Shown: positions 20,766 through 31,818 of the stretch, one piece after another
How the letters are laid out: each line of letters starts with the position of its first letter
Position numbering within the stretch: the stretch's first letter is position 1
Assembly: GCA_018292915.2 (NCBI GenBank)
Contig: JACVVK020000170.1
Coordinates: 331,501-395,500 of the forward strand
Reading direction: 5' to 3'
Source: Batillaria attramentaria
Lineage: Eukaryota; Mollusca; Gastropoda; Batillariidae
DNA: 64,000 nucleotides
Program-made: the position numbers and the translations under genes
Notes under the pieces: generated by a model
The model's input: the letters and a program-made list of their open reading frames with translations, nothing else
What the model was told of the DNA's origin: nothing
Databases searched by the model: none

Positions 20766-22688
20766 GTATAAATTCATGTCCTTTATAAAGCTTTTTTCAT
20801 GGTGATGGTGATAACGAAATGTACGATGTTTGCTTTCGGACACGGTGAGTGTTCATTAATGGCAGAGCCTAAACTTTCGCACGTGTATATTTGCGGGGCA
20901 TAATTCTACATTTCAATTCCTCCTTAGCGCAGGTACGTACATTCCTGTTTTAGTTTTAGCAATATGTTGTTAGTTCAATGAAAAAGAATTTTGTTGTGTA
21001 CACAGCGTGTGCAAGATCATCTTTTGTGTCCAAATTGTCTCAAACTGACGATTCATGTGTGACAGATCATGGCGCGACATCAGCTGTAAAAGGAACCACA
21101 GAGTGCGTGATGGTCACTCCCAAATCTACCATCATCAACTTGGACTCGGGCTCGGTCTATGTCGAGCAAATTAATGATGACGTCATACATCGGACAGGTA
21201 TGTGTGTCAGTTAATTTCATCTCACGTTTCTAAAAATACTCAACTCAGGGCATTTAAATTAGAGAGACCTTACTCATACTAATGCATCATCCAGACATTT
21301 CTTCTTCTTAGCACACGTTACTGGTTTCCAGTCACAGCACGAATCAAACACAAGATCCTGTGTCTGACCTTAACTTCCTTTTTACCCGAATTCGCATCAC
21401 CCCACCGGCTACCCTACCAAAGAATTTGGTTCTTCCAAAGTCCTGCTCTGTGGAACAGCCTTCGTTCTGAAATCCGTCAAAGTCATTCTGTCGATTCTTT
21501 CAGAACAGTTTTGATACATTTCCCTACCGCGTGCGGGGAATCCGCGTTCGTGAGAGCTCTTCCACTTTGGGCATATGATATAGGCGAGAGTCAGGCATGA
21601 GTAACGGTTCCTTAACGGCTCTTTTGCAAGGGAGAACAATTTGCCTACATGCTCTGTTTCAAGATCTGAAATGTTCGTCGTCTGTGTCAGTGGTGGAGAG
21701 AAGGCAATTACTGACGGTTGCTGAAGCCGCCATTTAGGTGTACACGTGCATGGTCAGTGAGGAGGAGTCTGGCGAAAGTTATGATGACCCGGGTGATAGT
21801 TTTGAGCCAGAATTTCATTTTCGTGAGGCCACTGGTGCACAACATCAGCGACCCAAACGTACTTGGTAGGAACTGAGTGAAAACATCCACTGTTTCAGAT
21901 CATTCTGCGTGTGTAAATTTATTGTAAAAGATTACTATTCTTAACTGTACCTGTACCTTAACTGTAACTTAAACCCTAAAAACTCACTGATTCGCTCACT
22001 AACTCATTCTTAAATGTACATTTGTTTCTCTCAAAAATTTGTGACCCAGTTAAAGACGTGGCGATCGCCAAGATAAACTGGTCCGAGAACTTGGCAAGAG
22101 TCCAGCGTCAACTGGAGGCAGAAAAGGTCAAAGGTCAACAACTGCACGCGGAGATGGTCAGAGGTCAACAACAGCTGGCGGCGGAGAAGGTCAAAGGTCA
22201 ACAACAACTGCAGGCGGAGAAGGTCAAAGTTCAACAACAACTGGAGGCGGAGAAGAGAAGGGCGGAGGCAGAACTGGCGGCCCTGTATCACACTCACCAG
22301 AAGGAGAAGACGAGAGAACGGGAAAGGGTGGAGACATTTTATACCGGGATACAGCAGAAGAAGACGAGCTTGTTGAAACAAGTGATGAAGAGGATTGAGG
22401 AAAAGGATGTGCTGTCCAAGCTGGTGCAACAACTGAGTGAGGAGTTTGACGTCCGTCTGCTGGCTATCGACTCTGGCCTGAGGTTCCTGATGGACGTGCC
22501 AGTTGAGGAGTGGGAGGGGGTCAAAGAGTTACAAGAAAAGCTTCAGAAAATTTTGGAGGATGCGCTGTTGCCGAAACAGGAGAAAGAGAAAGTGACGTGG
22601 ACGGAAGTGACATCATGCAGTACTCAGACGGGAGATGCGGACGTGAGACTCGGCCAGCCACTACCTACACACGTGACTACAGACGCTC

Positions 22689-22761
<73 letters not shown>

Positions 22762-22771
22762 CGCCCGCGCA

Positions 22772-22806
<35 letters not shown>

Positions 22807-23333
22807 GATACGATACGATACGATACGATATGGTTTATTCGGTATAGGCTGTCGGCCCATTAGAACTGGGGAAGGTGGGGGAAAGGGATGTACAACATTG
22901 CCGATGTAGTCAAATGTACAGCAGCATTGTCATTTACACCGCGTCATGGTAATCCATGTCCGGAAAAGTCAGTAGGTTTATATCAAATGTATATCAGCAT
23001 CCGACACAGTCTACACGATCGGAGCACCGAGCCTGGAGACACTGGGATTCACTGACTACACCACTGTCTGGAATAAAGTTACAGAAGGTCGGCGACTGAA
23101 AACAGCTCAACGTGGGTGTTCTATACTTATCCCAGGAGGGCTCTCACAAGTTTTGTCACAAGTGTTAAAACACTGTCAAGGTCGCGGAAATCGTCGTCGT
23201 ACTTTGGATCATCCACTTGTTGCCACTTATAGAGACACGACATGAAATCCTCTTCTCTTGCTGTTACTGGCTGTTTCCCTGTTTCATCGAGAAAATCATG
23301 ATGAATCATCCTCGCTCGTCCGCGATGCAGTTA

Positions 23334-23377
<44 letters not shown>

Positions 23378-23714
23378 GCTTGATTACTATATGATGTGGG
23401 TGGCGTCCAAAGGTAGGATATGCACAGTTTGTGGTGTCTGTGTTACAGTTTTATACCGCAGTAGCAACTGAAGAAATAATATTGATTAATATTGCCATTT
23501 TTATGGCAGACACCAAAAGAAGCAGACGCTAGTGGAAATGAACACCAGCAGACAGTAACAGAAGGTACCACTGGTAGTGCGAAGGATACGATGTTGCAAA
23601 AACAGCAGGGAAAGGAAGTGACGTCAACGGAAGTGACATCATGCAGTACTGAAGCAGGAGATGCGGAGGTGAGACTCGACCAGCCACTAGCTACACACGT
23701 GACTCCAGACTCTC

Positions 23715-23792
<78 letters not shown>

Positions 23793-23811
23793 CGGTGTCA
23801 CGGGGAGTAGC

Positions 23812-23874
<63 letters not shown>

Positions 23875-25089
23875 GCTTCCATTACTATACGATACGAGCG
23901 GCTTCTAAATATAGGACATGCACAGTTATTGGTGTCCGTGTTACAGTCTCGTAGAGCAGTAGCGATTGAAGAAATAATATAAGTACTGCTAATTTACCAT
24001 TTCTTTCATTTTTCAGACACAAAAAGAAACATACGCTACTGGAAATACAAGCCAGCAGATACTAACAGCAGGTACCATTGTTTGTGTGTGACAGAGAGAC
24101 AGCGAGAGAGAGAGAGAGAGAGAGAGAGCTTTTGTTAAACAGAGCACACGCACCCTCCCCGAAAACAAAACTGGCCAGCGCGTGACAAGGTGATACTTAC
24201 CCTCAGTATAACAAACACCGTGTGTGTTACAGGTGGAGTGAGTGTTGACCCGATGACGGCCACCCCACACCGTGTGTTTCTGTTCACACCTCACTCTGCT
24301 GGTGACACTCACAGTAGAGGTCCCTTCATCACGTCTATCGTGGCTACACAGGACGGACAGCGACTTGTTATGATTGACTTTAACAACAAGATGGTGAAGG
24401 TTGCTGACGTGACAAACCCGCACACCGTCCTCAGTGTTACACTTGATGATAAACCATGGGGACTGGCCCTGCTTCACGACGGTCGTGTGGCCGTCACAGC
24501 ATGGAACAAGCGTCTTTACCTGCTTGACGTCAGCGGCCACCCGACCGTCGTGTCGCGGGTACAGACCGCCAGACAGTACAGGGGGGTGAGTGCAGGGACC
24601 ACGGACGGCATACTCATCGTCAGTAGGCATGGCGGTCCGGTCAGTGTGGATGTGATTACATATGAAGGTAAATTCATACACACGGTGATAGACAGCAACA
24701 CGCTGATGGATCTGAAATGCCCGGAATACTTGAATACTGTGGGTGGCGACCTGCTTGTGTCGGACTATTACAGTGACACTGTGTTCCGTGTAGAGCTGGC
24801 TACAGGCCGTGTTGTTGCCACACTCACTCACCCACACATGAAGGGTCCATGCCAAGTGTGCGCTGACCCGTCCGGTAACGTCTACATCGCCTGTAGTGAC
24901 AGTGGTTGTGTGCTGGTGGTGTTGGCTGATGGACGGTGGCGGCGACTGCTGGAGGGTTTTCAACACGGGGACGGACCTCGTGTCAGGCCATACGCTGTGT
25001 GTGTCACCGGCTCGCGGCTTGTTGTGTCGTGGTATGAATTGTTTGGTTACTCTGTCGTGGCGGTCTATGAGAATGACCCAAAAAGGTGA
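19949..25089 (+). CDS. TRIM-like E3 ubiquitin ligase, copy A (RING, B-box, coiled coil, NHL-like propeller)
   Basis: Inferred coding exons are 19949-20765, 21066-21197, 22050-22690, 23510-23716, 24017-24071 and 24233-25089. They total 2709 nt, exactly 903 codons including the stop. Every junction is GT-AG and phases match (1, 1, 0, 0, 1). The protein has a C3HC4 RING, a B-box, a long coiled coil and a C-terminal NHL-like beta-propeller. The family role is transfer of ubiquitin to targets recognised by the propeller; the target is unknown. The fourth coding exon (23510-23716) is absent from copies B and C and partly duplicates the end of the third. Donors of the third and fourth exons fall directly on (GT)n repeats. 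The upstream acceptor is at 19921-19922, and AATAAA lies at 25133. An alternative acceptor for the second exon at 21005/21006 keeps the same phase. Confidence 0.85.
21066..21197 (+). CDS. Copy A short linker exon
   Basis: This 132-nt exon sits between TGTGTGACAG and GTATGTGTGT and encodes HGATSAVKGTTECVMVTPKS and a tail ending HRTG. It is the same length and phase in B (36103-36234) and C (53182-53313). Copy B has a 4-base insertion just upstream and lacks the more 5' AG, which favours this acceptor. Confidence 0.7.
21300..21540 (+). pseudogene. Relic of a CR1/L2-like LINE reverse-transcriptase C-terminus in the TRIM intron
   Basis: Translated + strand text keeps family hallmarks: ARIKHKILCL, then SPALWNSLRSEIR, then HSVDSFRTVL. 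The same relic lies in copy C (about 53405-53650) and, more decayed, in copy B (about 36345-36600), so it predates the gene duplications. Confidence 0.6.
22050..22690 (+). CDS. Copy A coiled-coil exon
   Basis: The acceptor is TGACCCAG/TTAAAG. The exon encodes KDVAIAKINWSENLARVQRQ, then near-tandem repeats of about 10-11 residues of the type LxAEKVKGQQQ. A globular stretch follows ([40 protein letters not shown]), then a Ser/Thr-rich tail. The repeat number differs between copies A, B and C. The donor GCTCAG/GTGTGT begins the (GT)n tract; the long open frame past 22690 is intron. Confidence 0.85.
22691..22812. repeat. (GT)n, (GC)n, (AG)n compound microsatellite starting at a splice donor
   Basis: GT repeats begin at the first intron base, followed by CG and AG repeats and a (GATAC)n run to about 22830. 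Confidence 0.95.
23338..23373. repeat. (AG)n microsatellite
   Basis: About 18 AG units in the intron before the 23510 exon. Confidence 0.95.
23510..23716 (+). CDS. Copy A extra exon, a fusion-like duplicate
   Basis: Sixty-nine codons, in phase. The start (TPKEADASGNEHQQTVT) matches the short exon of copy C (54856). The end ([19 protein letters not shown]...) matches the end of the coiled-coil exon. It lies between TTATGGCAG and CTCAG/GTGTGT, again ending on a (GT)n. Confidence 0.7.
23717..23870. repeat. (GT)n then (AG)n microsatellites starting at a splice donor
   Basis: About 36 GT units from the first intron base, a short TTTCGGTGTCACGGGG spacer region, then about 27 AG units. Confidence 0.95.
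24233..25089 (+). CDS. Copy A NHL-like beta-propeller exon
   Basis: The acceptor is GTGTTACAG/GTGGAGTG. Blade-like repeats occur: ITSIVATQDGQRLVMIDFNN, DGRVAVTAWNKRLYLLDVSG, GDLLVSDYYSDTVFRVE, CADPSGNVYIACSDSGCVLV and CVTGSRLVVSW. This spacing suits NHL/TRIM71-type six-bladed propellers that bind protein or RNA. Stop TGA at 25087-25089; AATAAA at 25133-25138. Confidence 0.85.
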
Positions 25090-25132
25090 AGGCTGTCTAC
25101 ATCATTACGATGGTTGAAAAAATAAGCACTTT

Positions 25133-25138
25133 AATAAA
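25133..25138 (+). terminator. Polyadenylation signal of copy A
   Basis: AATAAA lies 44 bases after the stop. Copy B has one at 38921-38926. Confidence 0.6.
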
Positions 25139-25224
25139 CAACAACAACAGAACAAAATAAAGCAGACACCACCACCACTACCCCCCCCCCCCCCCGAAAA
25201 AAAATTCCACAGAATAGTAATTAT

Positions 25225-25602
25225 GAAATAATAATAATAATAATAATCGGATTAATATGGGCGTTCTACCCCCAATATTTTGCTCAAAACGCCACGAGCT
25301 AAACCCAACACGCTCGCTCACGTGGATCACACACATTCTCTTACGCACTAGACATGAACACATTAGAGTCACGTGGTGCGAAGGGCCAGCTCAGCAATTT
25401 CAGTTTCGCAATTTTAGAATTGCAGTTATTTTGGAATTTTGTGGGCTGAACATTTCCAAAACAGAGGGGGAGGAAGCCGGAGTACCCGGAGAGAACCCCG
25501 TCGATTGGCCCGAATGAACGGTTTCACATACGAGAAGGAAAAATTCGTCGCCCCGAGTGGGACTCGAACCTGAGTCTTAACCACTAGACCACCAAGCGTC
25601 CC
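25225..25602 (-). mobile_element. tRNA-derived SINE (SINE-2 type), near full length
   Basis: On the minus strand the head GGGACGCTTGGTGGTCTAGT carries an A box, followed by a B-box GGTTCGAGTCCC. The body includes GAATTTTTCCTTCTCG and GGGTACTCCGGCTTCCTCC. The 3' end is an (ATT)n tail (about 25230-25250 on +). Other copies are at 4917-5132 and 62838-63060. It lies just downstream of copy A. Confidence 0.85.
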
Positions 25603-25879
25603 GTTCAACAACAACAACAAAACTCGCCTTACAAATTCCGATTTCATAATGTATTACACCCTAAAACATTCAATGATCACTGAAAGAAAACAAACAAACT
25701 AAAACGAACAACTACAGTGTATACTGAAATGTATGAAAGGAAGAAGTTCCCCACGCGAAGACTTTTGTCATTGATGACTCTGGCCACAGCAGTGAGCTTT
25801 CAGCCAAATGTTGTTACTGTTGGCATTGTTGTGTGGATCCCCATATATGTTCAGCCATGGTAAGCGTTTTAGCACACAC

Positions 25880-28260
25880 CGAAATGGACTAGCATTCAAA
25901 ACTCTCTCATTCAATAGATTTAGATTGTATTTTCTGTTTTAAATGCCCTGGGCCCGAATGTAAAAGTCGGGGTTAGGGAGATTAGCCCAGGTTAGAGTCT
26001 AACCTCGAACTAAACTAACTCTAGGGTTAAATTTTCTGTTTTTTTTTTTTTGTTTTTTTTTTTTAAATCAAGGTTAAATGAATTCCAGCAAGGTGCCTAT
26101 GCCGTTATAGTGGGACTTTTTTCTTTCTTTCTTCGCTTTCTATTTTATTTAATTTTTTTTTTTAGGTTTCTTTCGTCCTAGTCTGGTTTGGCCCGTAGCC
26201 GTGGGTTAAATTAACCTCGAGTTTTACATACGGGCCCTGAGGTGTAATTAGGTTGAAAAAAATCAAACTTTTTTATCTGCATATGATATCACCTGTTTAT
26301 CGTCAACTATTTAATGATGATGTACCCTACAGCTACAATCGTTGATTACACCAAGTACTTGACAAAACCCCGTGCTGCCATTCTTTACGTGGCCCAGTGA
26401 TTTCAAGTGATACATAGTTTGTTATTGACCAATACGTGACGCTGAGGGAGCCCATGTAACGTAAGGCGGTCTCTCACTTTCACTCCGCTTTCACATCACA
26501 GACATTCAGAAAGGCACGTATGCAAACGTCATTCACTCCCTTTCATTTACACAAGCAAATAATTCTTCCTTTTTGACTGAGACCTTTTATATACACAACA
26601 ATCACATAAACAAACAATCAGATAATCATTAATCACATGTAGGTCTAAGGCTTAGGCACAAACATAAGCACAGCAAAATTAATACTCTTCTAACAAGTGC
26701 TTAAATAATAATAGTAAGTACTACAACGTGGACATAATCCACTAGACAAATCAGACATGAAATAAATATGAAATTGCGATACACGAGATCACCCCCAACA
26801 AGTTGGTTCATAAGATGCTGCAGACTTGAAGACTTGTTGATCTGGAGTAGAAGAAACTATGTACACGTCCAGACGATTCCTCTGGGAATTCTGGAGATTC
26901 AAGACTTTGTTTTCATTCTTCTGGAATGAACAACTGGAAAACACTTCTTCTGGAAGTGACTGGAATATATGCTGGACCGCAGGCACCTTCACACTTATGA
27001 AACACTGAGGATGGTATACCCCATCAGACTCAGGAAAAAGCCCCACCTTGATACGGCGCTCGAATGGATGGCTGCACGTAACCTCAAGAGAGTCAAAACA
27101 CGTCGCTGGCTCGAGGCTCCATAACGACAATTGTAGACTATAAACCTGGTGCCGGTTACGCTGATCAAGCGGACAACAGACTAGGCAGTCAGCTTACCGG
27201 GTCTCCGGCGTCAATCGTATCCATCGACCTCAAACAAGGGCGATGTTGTCGGTTGAAAATATCTAATCTCATAGCGGCGTCACCGCACTCGAAAACCGAA
27301 ATGGTAGGATGTCACACAGGCCTTGTCTCCTTTCAATTTCTCTCTAGACAGCTGCTGCTGCACACTTTCGCAGGAGTGTGGTCGATAACGAGCTGGTTAG
27401 CAACTGCCTGTGATTGTGAACGCTCCAGACACACAGTTCACTTCAGGAGAGATTCCAACCGGCCATCACAAGTGCGTTAAAAAGACTGTGTCCTAATTCC
27501 CATGTGATGACATCAGTCTGTGACGAAAATTACTGAGCTATGTAATACTTTTTTGTTCCATTTATGCAATACAATACAGTACTACCTGTCTATAACACTA
27601 GTTAACATTTGGCACTACACACGAAAATACATTTTAAAAACTACAAACACATAATTACTGAAAACCTCATGTATGTTTTTTATTATATTTTTTGTATTAG
27701 TTGTTTCTGGTAACATGGCTTAAAAAAATAGGGTAGGTAGTAGGTGTTTTTTTTTTTCTCGCCCCCCCCCCCCTCCCGTACACACACACATATCCAAGAA
27801 CAAAGAAACACGGTATTAATAAGAAATGATGCTCTGTGAAACTGTATTTAATATTATAACACACTATCTTACCATATTTCATTCTAATCTTGGGTCCGCG
27901 ATGGCGCACGACTTCCCTGACGACAGGCGCATGAAAACTGAAACTGGTCGTGCTTGTTTTTTTTGTTTTTTTTCCAGCAGCCAAAAAAAATTTTTAGGGT
28001 CGGGGGAAAAAAATAGGGTCGGTCGGGTTACCAGAAACAACAATTTTTTTGGGCCTAAATGCGGTTTGTCACAGCCCACAGTTACATTGTTCTTGTCATT
28101 GTCTTTGAATGTTTTTTTTTTATATTATGTTTGTGAAGAGTTACTATAGAAACAGGAAAAGGTTTGACTTGGAGAAATATTTATCTCAGTGATGATTTAG
28201 TAATTAGCGGTTTTATTTTGCGTGTGCCATAGGACGTAAATAATAAACAGAAAAGGGCTT
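25880..28260. repeat. Duplicated intergenic block downstream of copy A
   Basis: Scattered collinear matches to 4157-5850 and 39070-43860 are seen (CGAAATGGAMTA, CTCTCATTCA, AATTAGCGGTTTTA, CCATAGGAYGTAAATAA). The match is more diverged and carries unique insertions. The section 26400-27690 shows no recognised gene. Its longest open frame (26789-27130, -) has no recognisable motif. Confidence 0.55.
27700..28041. mobile_element. MITE-like element with 15-bp terminal inverted repeats
   Basis: GTTGTTTCTGGTAAC at 27700-27714 is exactly inverted at 28027-28041. Subterminal AAAAAAATAGGGTMGGT also recurs, in opposite halves. About 340 bp, no ORF of its own; it contains C and T homopolymers. Superfamily not recognised. 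Confidence 0.65.
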
Positions 28261-28531
28261 TATGGTCCATAGCGGCCTTTTTTTTTCCTTTGATCTCTCC
28301 TGTGGAATAAGTGTCCGTATTTTTTTAGTGCTGGATAAATCATGTGACACAGAGCACGGCATCATGACAATCAGGCAGGGTTCCCTGCCAGAGGGTTCTT
28401 TCTTTCAGATGGAAAGAACAGAGATACAGCCTTTTTGGCAAAAAAACCATCGCCATCGATGAGCAAATACATAGATTACTACTACTCTCTTGGTGAGAAC
28501 TCGCTCCCTTTGTCAACACTGACGATCGACG

Positions 28532-28536
<5 letters not shown>

Positions 28537-28607
<71 letters not shown>

Positions 28608-28612
28608 CGCGC
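28537..28612. repeat. (GT)n(GC)n microsatellite
   Basis: About 31 GT units followed by GC repeats. Confidence 0.95.
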
Positions 28613-28859
28613 AAATTGTTGGTATCAGTGCGGGAGTACGCGGATTGAGTCACATTGTGAGAATTTAAATTCATTACTGTTTTCATTATATTTTTGTTCT
28701 CCTACAGCGATTGGCGGAGAGCCGCGGGGTAGCCCTTGATGTACCTCCAAGGGAAAGGTGGTTGATCTTTTGGCAAACAAAAGGTGATAGCCACGTAAAC
28801 AATGCCCGAGTCCCTAACTAAAGCCTACCAGGCTTACAAAAAATTCACTGTAAAGGGAA

Positions 28860-28860
<1 letters not shown>

Positions 28861-28929
<69 letters not shown>
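28861..28929. repeat. (AC)n(AT)n microsatellite
   Basis: About 28 AC units followed by AT repeats. Confidence 0.95.
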
Positions 28930-29499
28930 CATTAGACAACAGAGAGCAGAGGCAGATATGAAAAGGGGAGAGGCAGACCGACTGAGCATAGGAGTGAAAG
29001 AAAGGAAATGACAATAAACTAATTTTGAATTCGATTTCGAATTTGAACATGATTGGTCCTTTATAATTTTTGACAGGGGTGACGTTACAATACATGCCTG
29101 ACTAAACATTATAAGTGTCACCATACGAAAAGCTCCAACAAACACACGAACAAACAAAACGAAGAAAAACGACAACAACAATAAACCAATAAAACAGAAA
29201 ACAACAACAAAATATCACATTCAGTGTATTTCGAAAAGAAACCTATTCATCAAAAGGCAAAACACTACACCAGGAATTGACAATATACACTGCGTGTCAA
29301 ACAGGGTGTATCTGAAGAAAGTTAACTCGCTCTATGATGAGAGATTTTTCCCCACAGTAGCGTACTAAGATGGTTACTTCCCTTTGACGGGTACAAACCA
29401 GTTGTGATAGCGCTGCATTTAGTTCCGCGCTTTATGACTTTATGATTTGGAGTTGGCGAATACATAAATCGGATCTCTGCAGCCCAGCGTTGTGAACGT

Positions 29500-29773
29500 G
29501 AGGGTGGGTGGGTGTTTGGGGGTTTAACTCTTTGACGACGAAGCACAATTTCTAACACGCGATTTCCTATAGGAAATCGCGTGTTAGAAATTGTGCTTTG
29601 GGAAATCGCGTGTTAGAAATTGTGCTTCGTCGTCAAAGAGTTAACGTCCTTTTCCACACGTACGGGGCAACGATGAAAAAGCCAGCACAAATATTTGGCC
29701 CCCGCCGGGATACGAACTCACGACCCGAGCATTGAGAGTACAACGCTCTACCATTCGGCCACCCCGGCTCCCC
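29500..29773 (-). mobile_element. tRNA-derived SINE (SINE-1 type), interrupted by a foldback element
   Basis: The minus-strand head is GGGGAGCCGGGGTGGCCGAA, then a B-box-like GTTCGTATCCC. The body (GTGCTGGCTTTTTCATCG) runs into GTTAA, where the 29528-29640 element is inserted. The tail CCCCCAAACACCCACCCACC lies beyond it. Confidence 0.85.
29528..29640. mobile_element. piggyBac-like foldback MITE with TTAA duplication
   Basis: TTAA flanks both ends (29524-29527 and 29641-29644). The left arm 29528-29569 begins CTCTTTGACGACGAAGCACA, and the right end is its exact inverse. The right arm contains an extra tandem copy of a 29-bp unit (29572-29600 and 29601-29629). TTAA plus a YTCTTTG-like tip suits piggyBac-type MITEs. 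The SINE at 49893 lacks it, which gives an empty site (GGGGGTTCAACGTCC). Confidence 0.8.
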
Positions 29774-30250
29774 TGTGAACATGAAATCCATAGCCTTAGC
29801 ATAGAGGGAGTTAAGGAATGACTACTGGCGAGCTGAGTGATCTGCAAGAACTGAAATGGAGCGACGTAAGTCTAACGGTAACCGTGTTGTTTCCATGGTT
29901 ACTGACCAGGCTACAAAGAAACTACCTTATGTTTTGAAAGTTCACGTCTTCGTACGCCTGTACAATCAAAATACTCTACACCTTTAATGACTAGTAGAGC
30001 TCGTAATGCACTACAATGTTGGTTATACTCTGCGCGAGCGGTCGCAAATTCAAATTCTCTTTCTCATATCGTCAACACATCCGCTCGGTGTGTTAGCCGC
30101 GTCATTGTGTACCCCTTCTGTTTTTTCAGCTCCAGCCTGTGAGGCGTTGTCACTGTGCAGGTGTATCATTGGTGTGATGCTTGACACCGCCAAAACAGCC
30201 CAGTACGATTTTTAAGCTTATAGATATGAAATATTTGCCATTTATTTGAA
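29774..30250. other. No recognisable gene
   Basis: Short open frames only. No repeat structure recognised. Confidence 0.4.
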
Positions 30251-30254
30251 AGAC

Positions 30255-30580
30255 TCTCTTCCGGTATTCAGGCATTTCTACGCTGACACGTGGTGTCGAA
30301 CTGTTTTGATGATGTCTGCATGACATCGCACCACATAGACATCTTCAGGCATTTCTAGGCTGACACGTGGTTTTCAACAGTTTTGATGATGTCTGTTTTG
30401 ATGATGTCTGCATGACATCGCACCACATCAGTAAACATCTTCAGGCATTTCTAGGCTGACACGTGGTTTTAAACGGTTTTGATGATGTCTGTTTTGATGA
30501 TGTATGTTTTGATGATGTCTGTTTTGATGATATCTGTTTTGATGATGACTGCAGGACATCGCACCATTTAGACATCTGCA
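30255..30580. repeat. Nested minisatellite
   Basis: Three units of about 85-120 bp each carry CAGGCATTTCTASGCTGACA, CGTGGT and GCATGACATCGCACCA-like text. Within them a 15-16-bp subunit TGTTTTGATGATGTC is reiterated, most often in the third unit. Confidence 0.9.
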
Positions 30581-31122
30581 CATTCACAGCGTCTCAAAGG
30601 CTGGCACTCAGCTAGTCACGGCTACCCATGCGTGTTCGGGGACTCCACAAGAGGGTCACCGAGACTATCACTGAGCCAATAGACGGCTACTTATAATCCC
30701 TATAACGATACATCATAACGATACATGACTACAGTGGACTCCACTTATAAGGACCTCCGATATAAGAACCATCGCTTATAGGGACACCCCAAAGCAGGTC
30801 CCTGCCAAAGTTGTTCTTTGTGATCACTTATTAAAACTCGCATAGAAGAACCCTCTGATATAGGGTCCATCGCTTATATGGACAGCACTTGCTAGGTCCC
30901 CACATCAAACTTTCCTCGGATATAAGAACCGCAAGTAGGAATGATCATTTCTAGGAAGTCTGCGATTATTCTATTTTTGGAACCCTCGCTTGTAAAGACA
31001 CCATCTGCTTGTTCCCAACACGACCTCCCCTCGGATATAAGAACCGAAAGTAGAAGTTATGCTAGGTTCATTTTCGTTTCGTTTCATTTCCCGGAATTTC
31101 CAAGAAACATTTCTTCTACAAG

Positions 31123-31240
31123 ATGGCGGAGCGTCAGAGAAAAACATTGTCTCTCCAACAAAAATCGAAATAATTAGAGAGGTCGAGCGTAACTTGGCCA
31201 ATAAATTTCCTTGTATCCTTGCATTCTTTAAAGTCATTTT
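31123..31240 (+). pseudogene. Fragment of a pogo/Tigger transposase N-terminus (CENP-B-like HTH)
   Basis: ATG at 31123 reads MAERQRKTLSLQQKSK then stops. A +1 shift continues as KIEIIREVERNLANK. The combination resembles the start of the CENP-B-type helix-turn-helix of Tigger transposases. The rest of the transposase is missing. Confidence 0.6.
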
Positions 31241-31255
31241 GTCAAAATGTGATCG

Positions 31256-31256
31256 T

Positions 31257-31319
<63 letters not shown>

Positions 31320-31320
31320 A
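31256..31320. repeat. (CT)n microsatellite
   Basis: About 30 CT units inside the Tigger-like remnant. Confidence 0.95.
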
Positions 31321-31485
31321 TTTTCATTAAGACAGCTATTGTTACATAACTTCTAGAGTTATTTGCATTAAATTTATGTTTCACGTACGCAAACTGAAGA
31401 AGTAAACTATATTGCATCGAGATCAAGCCAACCAGCAAGTTCCACTTCATTGACGCAAAGGCTTAAACAAGCAAGAGATTGCCGT

Positions 31486-31633
<148 letters not shown>

Positions 31634-31818
31634 AGACCATTAGAGGTCGATATACGACTCTTTTTAGCTTGTCCACAATATTTTCTTCTTTCCTTGGTTA
31701 TAAGAACACACACTAGCACAACTGACCTTATATCCGAGGTATGCTTATAAGAACCCTCGCTTAAAAGGACACCCAAATGCTGGCCCCGGCGCTGTTCTTA
31801 TATCCGAAGTCCACTGTA

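Noticed and set aside
21006..21197. Longer version of the second coding exon of copy A, using the acceptor GTGTACACAG at 21005
   Set aside because: The phase also fits, but copy B lacks this AG and has a 4-base insertion that would break the frame, so the shorter exon at 21066 is preferred. RNA would decide.
21751..21868. Short acidic open frame in the copy A intron (MVSEEESGESYDDPGD...)
   Set aside because: The equivalent in copy C has a stop and it is missing from B. It resembles a transposase N-terminus at most weakly.
22691..22909. Open frames encoding long Val-Cys, Thr-His, Arg-Glu or Leu-Ser repeats here and at the other microsatellites
   Set aside because: They are translations of (GT)n, (CA)n, (AG)n and (CT)n in whichever frame is open, not genes.
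24013..24966. 317-residue antisense open frame over the copy A propeller exon, with a 314-residue counterpart at 37791-38735
   Set aside because: Both are the complement of a well-supported coding exon plus intron with AG repeats (LSLSLS). Openness on the antisense strand follows from shared codon usage. No domain or splice logic supports them.
26789..27130. 113-codon minus-strand open frame downstream of copy A
   Set aside because: No motif, no paralogue in the window and no splice context.
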